Below, in pieces: positions 32,263 through 40,686 of a stretch of 42,908 nucleotides of DNA. Position numbers and translations under genes: made by a program. The stretch's first letter is position 1. Each line of letters begins with the position of its first letter. Below the pieces are notes generated by a model. It was not told the DNA's origin. It did not search any database and worked only from the letters and a program-made list of their open reading frames with translations. The DNA is from Limnoglobus sp043780595 (lineage in GTDB: Bacteria > Planctomycetota > Planctomycetia > Gemmatales > Gemmataceae): contig JAYWCL010000053.1 in NCBI GenBank assembly GCA_043780595.1, positions 1 through 42,908 on the forward strand, read 5' to 3'.

Positions 32263-33446
32263 GAGAACCCCCGCCGTCGGCGCGATTCATTCGTGACGAG
32301 CCGGGCGACGGCCACGGCTAGAAAACAAGCTGTAAACCCCACCACCCCGGCGAGGCTTGGCAACGAGGCGATCAGTCCGCGACCTTGCCACGCCACGCCT
32401 TCGAGGCCGCGCATCGCCCAGGTCGTCGGCATCGCCAGCGAAAGATCCCGCACCCACGCGGGCAGCAAGTACGACGGCAGCCACAGCCCGCCGATCATCG
32501 ACACGCCCAAAATCACGAGGATGCAAACGCTGCGGGCGCGGGCTTCGGTTCCGCCGACCGCGGCGACCATCAACCCCGTGACGGCCGCGAGCGCACTGAT
32601 TGCCATTGCGAGGAACACGAAGCCGAACGTCGAGCCATTTACCGTGACGCCGAAGAGCAAGTTCCCCATAAGGAACGTGAAGCCGATCATCAGGAGTGCG
32701 ATCGTTGCGGTGGCGAACGCTTTCGCGAGCAGGATTTCGGTGAGCGACACGGGGGCGGCACGCATTCGCAGCCAGACGCTCCGGTTGCGTTCGCGCAACA
32801 GCAGCAGCCCGCTTTCCATCCCCCAGAACAGCAGATATTGCAGCGTCATTCCGCAAAAGCTATGCGAGTACGAATTGAACGCAGTTCGCGCATCGCCCGT
32901 AATTGCGGTCGATTCACTTTGAAACGGCAGTGTCAACGCGGTGTCAGTATCCGTCGCCAATGGCCCAAGGTGCGACTTCGCGATGCACCGCAACACGACC
33001 TCGGTAACGACGCCCTCCGCCCACTGCGCTTCCATCGTGCAGAGCGGGTTGTGCAACAGTTCCATTCGCGGGCGATCCGCACGGCCCGGCGTCCAGGTGG
33101 CAAGTGTCTCGAACGATTTCGGCAACACGATGGCGACGCCCGGACTGCGTTCGGCAACGAGTGCCAGCGCTTCGGCGCGCGAAACGATTCGTGCCTCGAC
33201 GCGGTCGCACGCCAACACCGCGTGCGCGAGTTGGGCCACAAACGGCGAGTCCGATTCGACGACGAGGAGGAGCGGTAACTTGACGGCGGTGCCAGAAGAT
33301 TGCGGGCGGTCGAAGATGAGGCCGAAGGCCGACGCGAGCAGAACGGGCACGAGAAAGCACAAGATCGCGGCGCGACGATCCGACCAGAACAGCGACCAGT
33401 CCTTCGCGGCGAGCACGGCAATTCGCGATAATTTCGGGTAGCGCAT
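32259..33446 (-). CDS. ABC-2 type transporter permease
   Basis: 395 residues. An N-terminal helix (AAILCFLVPVLLASAFGLIF) is followed by a large extracytoplasmic domain (about 50-200) and a cluster of five helices (SLTEILLAKAFATATIALLMIGFTF and onward), with the final LVTNESRRRRGFS in the cytoplasm. This is the ABC-2/YhgE-NatB-like exporter architecture. It follows its ATPase by 15 bases and overlaps the next gene. The exported substrate is unknown. Confidence 0.88.
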   Translation of the reverse strand: MRYPKLSRIAVLAAKDWSLFWSDRRAAILCFLVPVLLASAFGLIFDRPQSSGTAVKLPLLLVVESDSPFVAQLAHAVLACDRVEARIVSRAEALALVAERSPGVAIVLPKSFETLATWTPGRADRPRMELLHNPLCTMEAQWAEGVVTEVVLRCIAKSHLGPLATDTDTALTLPFQSESTAITGDARTAFNSYSHSFCGMTLQYLLFWGMESGLLLLRERNRSVWLRMRAAPVSLTEILLAKAFATATIALLMIGFTFLMGNLLFGVTVNGSTFGFVFLAMAISALAAVTGLMVAAVGGTEARARSVCILVILGVSMIGGLWLPSYLLPAWVRDLSLAMPTTWAMRGLEGVAWQGRGLIASLPSLAGVVGFTACFLAVAVARLVTNESRRRRGFS

Positions 33447-33461
33447 TCGGTGCTTCCGGAG

Positions 33462-34385
33462 TTACGAGCGTGCGACGGCTTCGAGCCGACCGGGTGGCGT
33501 GCGGAACGTATCGAGTTGCATTCCCTCGGCGAGAACCAGCCCGAGCGCGCGGCCCAATTGTTCGCTGCCACTCGCGGACAACCGCACGCGATGGCCGACG
33601 ATTTCCAGTTCGACATCCGGCCCGAGCCGCTGGCGCAGTCCGCGCTCGACGTACTTCGGCAGCAGTTCGCCCAAGTGGCCGTACAGCACGGCACGGCCAT
33701 CGCGCGGCGTCCGCGTCAGTTCCTGGATCGTCCCCGAAGCAACGAGTTTCCCCTTGTTCAAAAGCACGACGCGGTCGCAACCGTACTCGGCTTCGTCGTG
33801 GTGGTGCGTCGTCAGCAAGATGGCGTGGCCATCGTCGCGCAGGCGGTGTAAGTCTGCGAACAGCGCATCGCGGCTGGCGGGGTCGAGCGATGCCGTCGGT
33901 TCGTCGAGCAACAGTAGCGGCGGATCGTGTAGCAGTGCGACGGCCATGTTCAGGCGTTGTTTCATGCCACCGGAAAACGTGCCAACGCGGTCGCTCGCAC
34001 GTTCGAGCAAGCGGGCGCGATCGAGTGCGTATGCCACCCGCGAATCGAGTGCGATCCCGGAAAGGCCGTAGAGTTGGCCGAAAAATTCGAGGTTCCGCGA
34101 CGCACTGAGTTCATCGTAAAGCGCCGCGTCTTGCGGCACGAACCCCAGCTTCGCGGCAAAGCGATACGGGTCTTGCGATCGCGAAACGCCATCGATCGTC
34201 ACCGTACCCGAGTCGGCATCGAGGTTCCCCGCCGCCGCCGCAAGTGTCGAGCTTTTCCCGGAGCCGTTCGGTCCGAGCAGCCCGACAATTTCGCCGCGGT
34301 ACACGTCGAGCGACACGCCATCGACGGCGATCGTCGCACCATAACGAATCACGAGATCGCGAACGGACAGGGGCATATTCGGCAC
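33462..34385 (-). CDS. ABC transporter ATP-binding protein
   Basis: 307 residues (start 34385, or 34376 at MPLSVRDL). Walker A GPNGSGKSS, Q-loop FVPQD, signature FSGGMKQR, Walker B LLLLDEPTAS and H-loop TTHHH are all intact. The C-terminal 80 residues form an extension of the type found in ABC-2 exporter ATPases. It is the first gene of a three-gene operon with the permease and the thioredoxin-like gene. No promoter box stands out upstream. Confidence 0.93.
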   Translation of the reverse strand: MPNMPLSVRDLVIRYGATIAVDGVSLDVYRGEIVGLLGPNGSGKSSTLAAAAGNLDADSGTVTIDGVSRSQDPYRFAAKLGFVPQDAALYDELSASRNLEFFGQLYGLSGIALDSRVAYALDRARLLERASDRVGTFSGGMKQRLNMAVALLHDPPLLLLDEPTASLDPASRDALFADLHRLRDDGHAILLTTHHHDEAEYGCDRVVLLNKGKLVASGTIQELTRTPRDGRAVLYGHLGELLPKYVERGLRQRLGPDVELEIVGHRVRLSASGSEQLGRALGLVLAEGMQLDTFRTPPGRLEAVARS

Positions 34386-34543
34386 CAGGACACGCGGAGT
34401 ATGCGTGACTGATACCCGACCCAGTAAACGGGGTCAACCGCGAGTTGAATTTGAGGGGGGCGAAAACAGTTGACTTCGCAGGGCAAACGGTCGAACATAC
34501 ATTTTCGCTTCCGAATCAAACGGCTTAAACTGAAAGCACTATC

Positions 34544-35302
34544 ATGATCGGAGCTATCGCTGGTGATGTGATCGGCTCGGTTCACGAAGCGACCGCGACG
34601 AAGACGAAGCGGTTCCCACTGTTTACGCCGGAATCGTGTTTCACCGACGATACGGTGCTGACGATTGCCGTCGCCGAGGTTTTACTTGTAGGCGGCGATT
34701 ACACGAAGACGTTTCAAAAGTATTACCGGGCTTATCCCGACGCGGGTTACGGCCAGCAGTTCAAATTGTGGTGCGATCTCCGCAATACCGAGCCTTACAA
34801 CAGTTGGGGCAACGGCTCCGCGATGCGCGTCAGCCCCATCGGAATGGCATTCGACCGCATGGAAGACGTACTGGCCGAGGCCGAACGGTCAGCCCGTGTG
34901 ACGCACAACCATCCTGAAGGCATCCGGGGCGCACAGGCCACGGCCGCAGCAGTATTCCTTGCGCGTCAGCGGCCCGACAAGCAAGAGATCGCGAATACCA
35001 TCGAGGCGAAATTCGGCTATCAACTGGATCGTTCACTCAAGAGCGTTCGCCGTAAGTTCCTATTCGACGTGTCTTGCGAAGGCACGGTACCTTGGGCGCT
35101 GCGTGCATTTCTCGAAGCCGATAGTTACGAAGACACCGTTCGTAATGCAATCTCTTTGGGCGGGGATGCAGATACTTTGGCATGTATCGCCGGTGCCGTA
35201 GCCGGTGCGTATTATGGGGTGCCCGCAGAGATTGAGTCTGAAGTTCTCAGCAGGCTCGATGATCGCTTGCGAAATGTGGTGTCGCGGTTTTCAACTCGTT
35301 AA
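34544..35302 (+). CDS. ADP-ribosylglycohydrolase (DraG family)
   Basis: 252 residues. The conserved metal-binding motifs are present: FTDDTVLT near the N-terminus, NGSAMRVSPIG in the middle, THNHPEG, and SLGGDADTLACIAGAVAGAYYG at the C-terminus, which supplies the Asp residues for the two Mg ions. The enzyme would remove ADP-ribose from proteins or small molecules. The size is normal for the family. No ADP-ribosyltransferase is next to it. It precedes the conserved element and the terminase-large-like gene by about 120 bases. Confidence 0.92.
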   Translation: MIGAIAGDVIGSVHEATATKTKRFPLFTPESCFTDDTVLTIAVAEVLLVGGDYTKTFQKYYRAYPDAGYGQQFKLWCDLRNTEPYNSWGNGSAMRVSPIGMAFDRMEDVLAEAERSARVTHNHPEGIRGAQATAAAVFLARQRPDKQEIANTIEAKFGYQLDRSLKSVRRKFLFDVSCEGTVPWALRAFLEADSYEDTVRNAISLGGDADTLACIAGAVAGAYYGVPAEIESEVLSRLDDRLRNVVSRFSTR

Positions 35303-35423
35303 AATGCACTTGATATACCAGCTCAATATTTTGTGTTGGCTGCTCTCAATTCTCAATTCGTTGGAAATGCAAACGGCACTGTGAACGATTACCACTTCTC
35401 ATCTCGGTTGGGCCAGAAATCGC

Positions 35424-35469
35424 TTACTGAACATTTGACAACTTCCATTTGCGAGGGAGTGTCTTTCGG
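35424..35469 (+). promoter_or_regulatory. 46-bp conserved upstream element (copy at terminase-large-like gene)
   Basis: Runs from TTACTGAACATTTGACAA through TTTGCGAGGGAGTGTCT to TCGG, ending 43 bases before the ATG at 35513. It matches the minus-strand element at 16165-16210 with two differences. Flanks on both sides diverge quickly, so the block itself is under selection or was copied recently. Confidence 0.78.
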
Positions 35470-35512
35470 GTGAATTGCCGACCGACGGCAGCGCTTGCGA
35501 AGGAGTGGGAAG

Positions 35513-36859
35513 ATGAAGCGAGACAAGCTGGACGCGATCGAGCGACACGCATCGGTCGCGTGGCGGGATCCGAACGCATTCCTGACGATGTGCTTCCGCA
35601 CGCCGACGGGGCAAGTCATGCAACAGGCGCAGGTTCACACGGAATTACAAGAGTTTTTAACGCAACATCCGAAGGCGCTGATCGAGTTGCCGCGCGATCA
35701 CGGCAAGAGTACGCAGGTGTGCGCGCGGATCGTTTGGGAACTGGGCAAGAATCCGGGGCTGCGCGTGAAACTCGTCTGCGCGACCGATGCGCTGGCCACC
35801 GAACGGACGCGATTCCTACGCGAAGCGATCGAGTCGAACGAGCGAGTTCGCAGAGTGTTCTCGCAATTGAAACCGGCCGAACCGTGGTCGGCGGAGGCAT
35901 TCACCATCGTGCGACCGGCATCGACGATCGGCCCGAGTGTGGCCGCGTTCGGCGTCGGTTCGGGGTCGACCGGCGCTCGCGCGGATTTGCTCGTCTGCGA
36001 CGACATCGTCGATGTGCGCGCGATCCACAGCCGCGCCGAACGCGAACGGGTGAAGGCGTACTTTCACGATAATTTACTGAACCTGTTGGAACCCGACGGG
36101 CGGTTCTGGAACTTGTTCACGCCGTGGCACGGCAACGATTTGAACCACGTTTTGAAGCAAAATTCGGCATTCGCACACTTCCGTCGCCCGGTCGGGCTAG
36201 ACCTCGAACCGGTCTGGCCGGAGAAGTGGTCGCGGGAGGCGCTGGCGATGCGGAAGCGCGAGATTGGCTCGGCGTCGTTCGCACGCGGTTACCGCCTCAC
36301 GCCGATCTCCGAAGACGAAGTCGCGATCCGCCCCGAGTGGGTCAAGTTCTCAACCAACATACCAGTGACATACGACCGCATCGTGCTGTCGATCGACCCG
36401 GCGGTCACGGCGAAAGCCACAGCCGACGCGAGCGCGTTCGCGGTCCTCGGGCAATGCGGCACGCAGATCGATTGCCTCGCGGCCAGTGCGCGGCGAGTGG
36501 CTGCCCCAGAGTTGGTGACGATGATCGCGGAGTTCGACCGGCAGTGGCAACCCGATGTCATTCTGTTCGAGTCGAATGCTGCGTTTGCGGCGTTGAAAGA
36601 CTTGCTCGTTCGCCATGCCTCGTTCGGCGCGAAAGTGAAAGGCGTCGTGCAAACCCGCGAGAAAGCGGCACGGGTGAACGTCTTCGCGGTCGCCGTCGAG
36701 AACGGCAACTTCCGGCTAAAAGGCGACGGCACGCAACGCGAACTGTTCGACGAAATGACGACCTTCCCGTTCGGCGAACGCGACGATCTATTAGACGCCG
36801 TCGCCACCGGCACCGCGTACATGCTGGCCAACCACCACGAGCCGCGCGTGTGGATTTAA
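35513..36859 (+). CDS. Terminase-large-subunit-like protein (ATPase plus RNase H-like nuclease)
   Basis: 448 residues from the ATG at 35513, with AAGGAG upstream; the longer frame begins with a poor TTG. Walker A is LPRDHGKST (59-67), Walker B is DLLVCDDIVD with Asp163/Asp164, and the coupling motif is FTPWHGND (202-209). The C-terminal nuclease domain has Asp295 in LSIDPAVT, Glu353 in LFESNAAF and Asp424/425 in RDDLLDAV, the usual acidic triad. It therefore looks intact for both motor and cleavage. No portal, capsid or protease genes are nearby; the neighbours are an ADP-ribosylglycohydrolase and an ABC-GNAT gene. It could be a domesticated phage motor or part of a dispersed gene-transfer system. 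Confidence 0.85.
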   Translation: MKRDKLDAIERHASVAWRDPNAFLTMCFRTPTGQVMQQAQVHTELQEFLTQHPKALIELPRDHGKSTQVCARIVWELGKNPGLRVKLVCATDALATERTRFLREAIESNERVRRVFSQLKPAEPWSAEAFTIVRPASTIGPSVAAFGVGSGSTGARADLLVCDDIVDVRAIHSRAERERVKAYFHDNLLNLLEPDGRFWNLFTPWHGNDLNHVLKQNSAFAHFRRPVGLDLEPVWPEKWSREALAMRKREIGSASFARGYRLTPISEDEVAIRPEWVKFSTNIPVTYDRIVLSIDPAVTAKATADASAFAVLGQCGTQIDCLAASARRVAAPELVTMIAEFDRQWQPDVILFESNAAFAALKDLLVRHASFGAKVKGVVQTREKAARVNVFAVAVENGNFRLKGDGTQRELFDEMTTFPFGERDDLLDAVATGTAYMLANHHEPRVWI

Positions 36860-36983
36860 GCATTGAAGATTTGAGATTGTAGATTGAAGAGTTGAAGATA
36901 CAAGTACTCTGCTTCTATTAATCCTATAAATCGTGTTAATCCTGTCTAAAATGTTTTGTTTTACTTCACATTGGAGAATCATC
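36860..36983. other. A/T-rich intergenic repeats
   Basis: The first half is made of ttgaagat/gattgtagattgaag words repeated in tandem fashion, the second of aatcctataaatcgtgttaatcctg words. Both are short degenerate repeats. The stretch separates TerL from the ABC-GNAT gene and probably holds the latter's promoter. Confidence 0.55.
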
Positions 36984-38158
36984 ATGTTATCGCCGATTAC
37001 GATTCGCTATCCGTTTCGTCCCGTCTGCCGGAGCCTGATTTCGGGGCAGGTGGCGGACCTGTTCGGCCTCGATGACACCGAGTTGCCGCACGTCGTTGCG
37101 GAGAATGTGACTCTCGATATTCGCCCGACGGACCTCGTTCTGTTCGTGGGGCCGTCGGGGTCGGGTAAGTCGTCGCTGTTGCGTGCGGCGGGTTTGCAAC
37201 TGGCGGCGGTCGATGCGGCAACGCTGGCTTTCCCGGATCGGCCACTCGTCGAAGCGCTGCCGGGGACGGTACCCGAGCGGTTGGCGATTCTCGCGGGGTG
37301 CGGGCTGTCCGAGGCGCGATTACTGCTTCGCACGCCGTCCGAATTGAGCGATGGGCAACGCTACCGGTTCCGCATGGCATACGCCTTCTCATCGCAATCG
37401 CAGCCGATTTTGCTCGATGAATTCGCGGCGATTCTCGACCGCAATTTAGCCAAAGTGCTCGCGTTCAATTTGCGAAAGCTCGTCAACCGCAGTGGCATCG
37501 GCGCGCTGGTCGCCACCACGCACGAAGACCTCGTCGTCGACCTCAACCCCGACGTAATCGTACGTTGTCACGGCGACGGCGCGATCGATGTTGAACGATA
37601 CATTCTAAAAAAAAACGGATCGCCTTCCACGACGAGCTTTGGCTCTCGGACGGCACCCGTGCCGACTGGCCGCACTTCGCGCGGTGGCATTACCGCAGCC
37701 ACCATCTCGCCTTCGTTCGGAAAGTGACACTGCTATGGCACCTCAACGTCCCCATCGGCATCTGTATCTTTTCGGCACCGGCGGCTTCGTTGACGTTGCG
37801 CTCGCAATTCTTCGGGTTGAAGAACCCGCGATCGTCGGTGGCACTCGGTGCGCTCAACGAGCAATTATGGTTGTTGCAGCGCGTCGTATTGCACCCGACG
37901 TATCGCGGTGCGGGGATCGCGGCCGCCTTCGTCCATCGCGCCTGCGAGGCGTGCCCCGTGCCGTGGATCGAGACACTTTCGGCAATGGGCCAGATCAACC
38001 CGTTCTTCGAGCGCGCCGGTTTCACGCGAGTCGGCACAATCCGCAAAACGCGCAGTTCGCGCCAAGCGGCCTACGGCAAGCGCGTCTCCGCAGAAACGCG
38101 AAGCAAAAGCGCACACAGCGAGCCGGTGTATTACGTGTTCGACAATCGGGGTAATTAA
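36984..38158 (+). CDS. ABC-type ATPase fused to GNAT acetyltransferase, frame broken at a poly-A run (COG2401-like)
   Basis: From the ATG at 36984 (GGAGA upstream) the first 210 codons encode an ABC ATPase: Walker A GPSGSGKSS (56-64), signature LSDGQ (121-125), Walker B PILLDEFAA (141-149), H-loop TTH (178-180). At 37607-37615 there are nine A residues; zero frame then reads nonsense to a TGA at 37725. A -1 shift continues as KRIAFHDELWLSDGTRADWP and leads into a GNAT domain (VVLHPTYRGAGIAAAFVH acetyl-CoA loop) ending at 38158. Together this is about 390 residues, matching the known ATPase-acetyltransferase fusion often found near phage terminase genes. Either it is a frameshift mutation, a sequencing error or a programmed shift. 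Confidence 0.8.
37610..37616 (+). promoter_or_regulatory. Candidate -1 slippery heptamer A AAA AAC
   Basis: In the zero frame of the ATPase the codons are CTA AAA AAA AAC, so the heptamer has the correct X XXY YYZ phase. A -1 slip gives CGG as the next codon and enters the GNAT frame exactly. The nine-A run could also cause polymerase slippage. No clear stimulatory Shine-Dalgarno or downstream stem was established by eye. Confidence 0.5.
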
Positions 38159-38282
38159 CTCACCTCGCCTCGCGTCAGCGATTGTTGCGATTTGTTGGAA
38201 ATGGCGCGTGCGATTTGCCGATACAGGCGTTAGCACGTGCATTTCACGCGCAATCGATTTGAGCTAACCGAAAGGCAATGCC

Positions 38283-39137
38283 ATGGATGGCCGTCGTCGT
38301 AACCTGTGGATTGTCGCGGGCGTTTTGGCGGCCACGGTGGGTTGCCGAAGCACGCCGCAAACGAGCGGACAGCCGGTGGGACAGCCCGCAGGCGGTTCGA
38401 GTTTGTCGCGGATGTTCCAGCCGAAACCGCCCGGCCCGCACCTGCAAAAGCCGGTCGACGCGGCCATCGTCAACGCAGCCCGCAAGACTCCGTTGAAGCC
38501 CGAGTCGATCGCGCACATCGCTTCCGAACTCGCCGATGGGGCCGTCGATAGTGCGTTCGTCGAGGAATCGACGAGTGCCGACCGCGATCGCATCCTCGAT
38601 GAAGCCCGTCAGAAATACCAAGCGGCATTGAAGGCAGACCCGAAGAACGCGCAGGCGTTGCGCGGGTTGGCCCGGCTTTACACGCGGGTCGGGGATCGCG
38701 AACGCGCCGTCGGCAGTTACCGCGAACTGATGCAGAACTACCCGCAAGACCACAAGGCCGCATACGAATTCGCCTTGGCGCTCGCTCGCTTCGAAGACTG
38801 GAACGGTGCGACAGCGGCCTGTCAGCACGCGATCGGCGGCGACCCGGAGAACCGCCGTTACAAGCGTACGCTGGGCGTGTGTATGGCGCAGGCGGGGAAT
38901 TTTGAAGGCGGATTCGACGCGATGTTGAGCGTGATGCCCGAGGCCGAAGCCCGCTACACGATGGCAAAACTGCTCGCCGATTCGGAGAAGCCCGACGCGG
39001 CCCGCCAGCAACTGCAACTCGCCGCAAAAGCCGACCCGAACTTCGCACCCGCCAAAGAGTGGCTTGCGGCATTCGACGCGCCCGCCAAACCGAACCCGAT
39101 CCAAACCGTCGGCTTCGAGCAACCGAAGACCGACTGA
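38283..39137 (+). CDS. TPR-containing lipoprotein
   Basis: 284 residues. The N-terminus (MDGRRRNLWIVAGVLAATVGC) is a lipoprotein signal with the acylated Cys at residue 21, so the protein should be membrane-tethered outside the cytoplasm. After a Gly/Pro-rich linker come tandem TPR-like helices, for example ARQKYQAALKADPKNAQALRG, LYTRVGDRERAVGSY and AGNFEGGFDAML. Such scaffolds bind other proteins; the partner is unknown. A CTC-rich hairpin downstream (39206-39227) probably ends the transcript. Confidence 0.85.
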   Translation: MDGRRRNLWIVAGVLAATVGCRSTPQTSGQPVGQPAGGSSLSRMFQPKPPGPHLQKPVDAAIVNAARKTPLKPESIAHIASELADGAVDSAFVEESTSADRDRILDEARQKYQAALKADPKNAQALRGLARLYTRVGDRERAVGSYRELMQNYPQDHKAAYEFALALARFEDWNGATAACQHAIGGDPENRRYKRTLGVCMAQAGNFEGGFDAMLSVMPEAEARYTMAKLLADSEKPDAARQQLQLAAKADPNFAPAKEWLAAFDAPAKPNPIQTVGFEQPKTD

Positions 39138-39205
39138 AAGACCTGCCCGCTGCCGGGTCCGGCGGCTCGCAAGTAGTAGATCGCTATCGTTCCGGTTCCC
39201 CCTCT

Positions 39206-39227
39206 CCCCTCTCCGAAAAGAGAGGGG
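39206..39227 (+). terminator. Hairpin, 8-bp stem, possible terminator
   Basis: CCCCTCTC, loop CGAAAA, GAGAGGGG. It follows the TPR lipoprotein gene by about 70 bases. There is no T-run after it, so it is either a Rho-dependent or structure-type terminator or a dispersed repeat with the same word. Confidence 0.45.
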
Positions 39228-39355
39228 CAAGTCTGTCACCGCTCTTCGCGGACGCCAATCCGATTTTTCGCGACACCCTTTGCCAGCCTGTGTTACCATC
39301 CTTATAGACACTCGACCGGCTGGTCGAACTCGCTTCCGATCTAGGAGGGCGTCAG

Positions 39356-39784
39356 ATGACGATAACACGGATGTGTTGCTTGTACAGCGTCGGCGGTGCG
39401 CTGCTCTCGATGGGGATCGCGTGCGATTCGCGACCGCGCGAACCGGTGGCCCTGTCGACGAAGCGCGACCCGAACGCGTCGCTACCGGGCTTGCCGCAAG
39501 ACCCCAAATCGACGGTGCCACGGCCCGATCCCGCGATGATCGATTTCAATCACGAGACGAATACGCTCACGCTTTACGATCTGCCGGATCGCGATGCGAC
39601 GTGGATGCTGGTAACGGGTCGGAATATGAAAGGCGAGCCGATCGGGATGACGCATTGGTTCATGGACGCAGTCGACGAAGACGCGACGTTCCTGTTCTAC
39701 ACGACGAAAAGCGGCACCGCGTCGCCGCGCATTACGCTACGCGACGTTCGCAATGCGCGGCTCGAAGCGCAGGCGAACCGCTAA
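39356..39784 (+). CDS. Small secreted protein, possible lipoprotein
   Basis: 142 residues with a strong ribosome site (AGGAGGG) before the ATG at 39356. The N-terminus (CCLYSVGGALLSMGIACDS) is a signal-like helix ending in a Cys that could be lipidated, although the lipobox is weak. The mature part is Pro-rich at first and then beta-rich (TLTLYDLPDRDATWMLVTG, ITLRDVRNARL). No family recognised. Its stop codon overlaps that of the convergent gene by four bases. Confidence 0.65.
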   Translation: MTITRMCCLYSVGGALLSMGIACDSRPREPVALSTKRDPNASLPGLPQDPKSTVPRPDPAMIDFNHETNTLTLYDLPDRDATWMLVTGRNMKGEPIGMTHWFMDAVDEDATFLFYTTKSGTASPRITLRDVRNARLEAQANR

Positions 39785-40212
39785 TCCCGGCGGCGGCTCT
39801 CTTCGCGCCGCTCGCGGTTCCGTCGGCTGATGCCCGGCGTGTAGTTCGTTTGCAAGGCCGCGGATGGCGGCTTGTTCAACCCGACGGCGGTCTTCATCCG
39901 ATCGACGATCAATTCCATCAAGTTTTTCTGCGGATTGTCCAAGCCCGGAGGAAGCGGCGTCGATAGCGGCGCAACGAGGTTCTTCATGCTGATCACTTCG
40001 CCGGGCGGTCGTGTCGTCGATACCGGTTTGCCATCGGGGCCGAGGTAACTAATCGGCGTGCCCGCCCGCGGGGCCGCCGGTGCGAAGCCGCTGCCCACCG
40101 ACTGAAGCGACGCGCGCCCCACCGGCGTGCCGCCCGCCAACGGCCCTTGCGCCGAAGCCGAAACCGACAGCGACACCACCCCCAAAACCGCAAATAACCG
40201 CGTGCGTAACAT
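39781..40212 (-). CDS. Small secreted protein of unknown function
   Basis: 143 residues from the ATG at 40212, with GGAGAG upstream; longer frames exist but begin before the promoter. A signal peptide (MLRTRLFAVLGVVSLSVSASAQ) is clear. The mature protein is Gly/Pro-rich, with ISYLGPDGKPVSTTRPPGE and a C-terminal basic tail (ISRRNRERREESRRRD) that could bind a polyanion. No family recognised. A good sigma-70-like promoter lies 46-74 bases upstream (40258-40286). Confidence 0.7.
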   Translation of the reverse strand: MLRTRLFAVLGVVSLSVSASAQGPLAGGTPVGRASLQSVGSGFAPAAPRAGTPISYLGPDGKPVSTTRPPGEVISMKNLVAPLSTPLPPGLDNPQKNLMELIVDRMKTAVGLNKPPSAALQTNYTPGISRRNRERREESRRRD

Positions 40213-40686
40213 CGAACGCTCTCCGTCGGGTGAAGGATATTTTTGCGAGAGTCGCGACTTATGCCAATACGACCGGGAAATGTCAAACCGATTTTTGGCC
40301 GAAACGCAACGAGGGTGGTGGTGCAATTCGGAAAGCCCAACGTACGGATTGCAAAGTGGTGTTCCTGTTCGATCAACTGGAACAACTTCGCGACCCAGTA
40401 GGGACCGATGGTCGCGTAACGGACAGCGTCGCGAGCTTGTTGGCGAACCATCGCAGGTATTTGAAAATCCCGCACAAATTACTTCGGCGAAACCTTTGTT
40501 TATCGAGGCTTTTTTTGAAGGTTGCGAGGCTCGCGGAAGGCCACACTTTCCACAGAACTCGTGACGAGCTGAATTATCGACTCGAAAATTGCGATCGATG
40601 ATCTGCATCAATGAACCACACTGGGCAGGTCGTGTGTCTCCGGACAATGCAATCCGTATAACGGGTATACCCTTGGGAGAAGTTCT
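40213..40686. other. Intergenic region between divergent genes
   Basis: 474 bases. Apart from the minus-strand promoter at 40258-40286 and a plus-strand ribosome site (GGGAG just before 40687), I see no gene or repeat that I trust. Confidence 0.6.
40258..40286 (-). promoter_or_regulatory. Sigma-70-like promoter for the gene at 39781-40212
   Basis: On the minus strand, TTGACA (40286-40281), a 17-base spacer and CATAAG (40263-40258) match the -35 and -10 consensus at six and four positions. Transcription would start about 35-40 bases before the ATG. Confidence 0.5.

Noticed and set aside
38244..39521. 425-codon minus-strand frame
   Set aside because: Antisense to the TPR lipoprotein gene and its downstream region; no recognisable domain.
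39993..40475. Minus-strand frame upstream of the small secreted gene
   Set aside because: It crosses the promoter and overlaps the secreted-protein gene; no motif in the translation.
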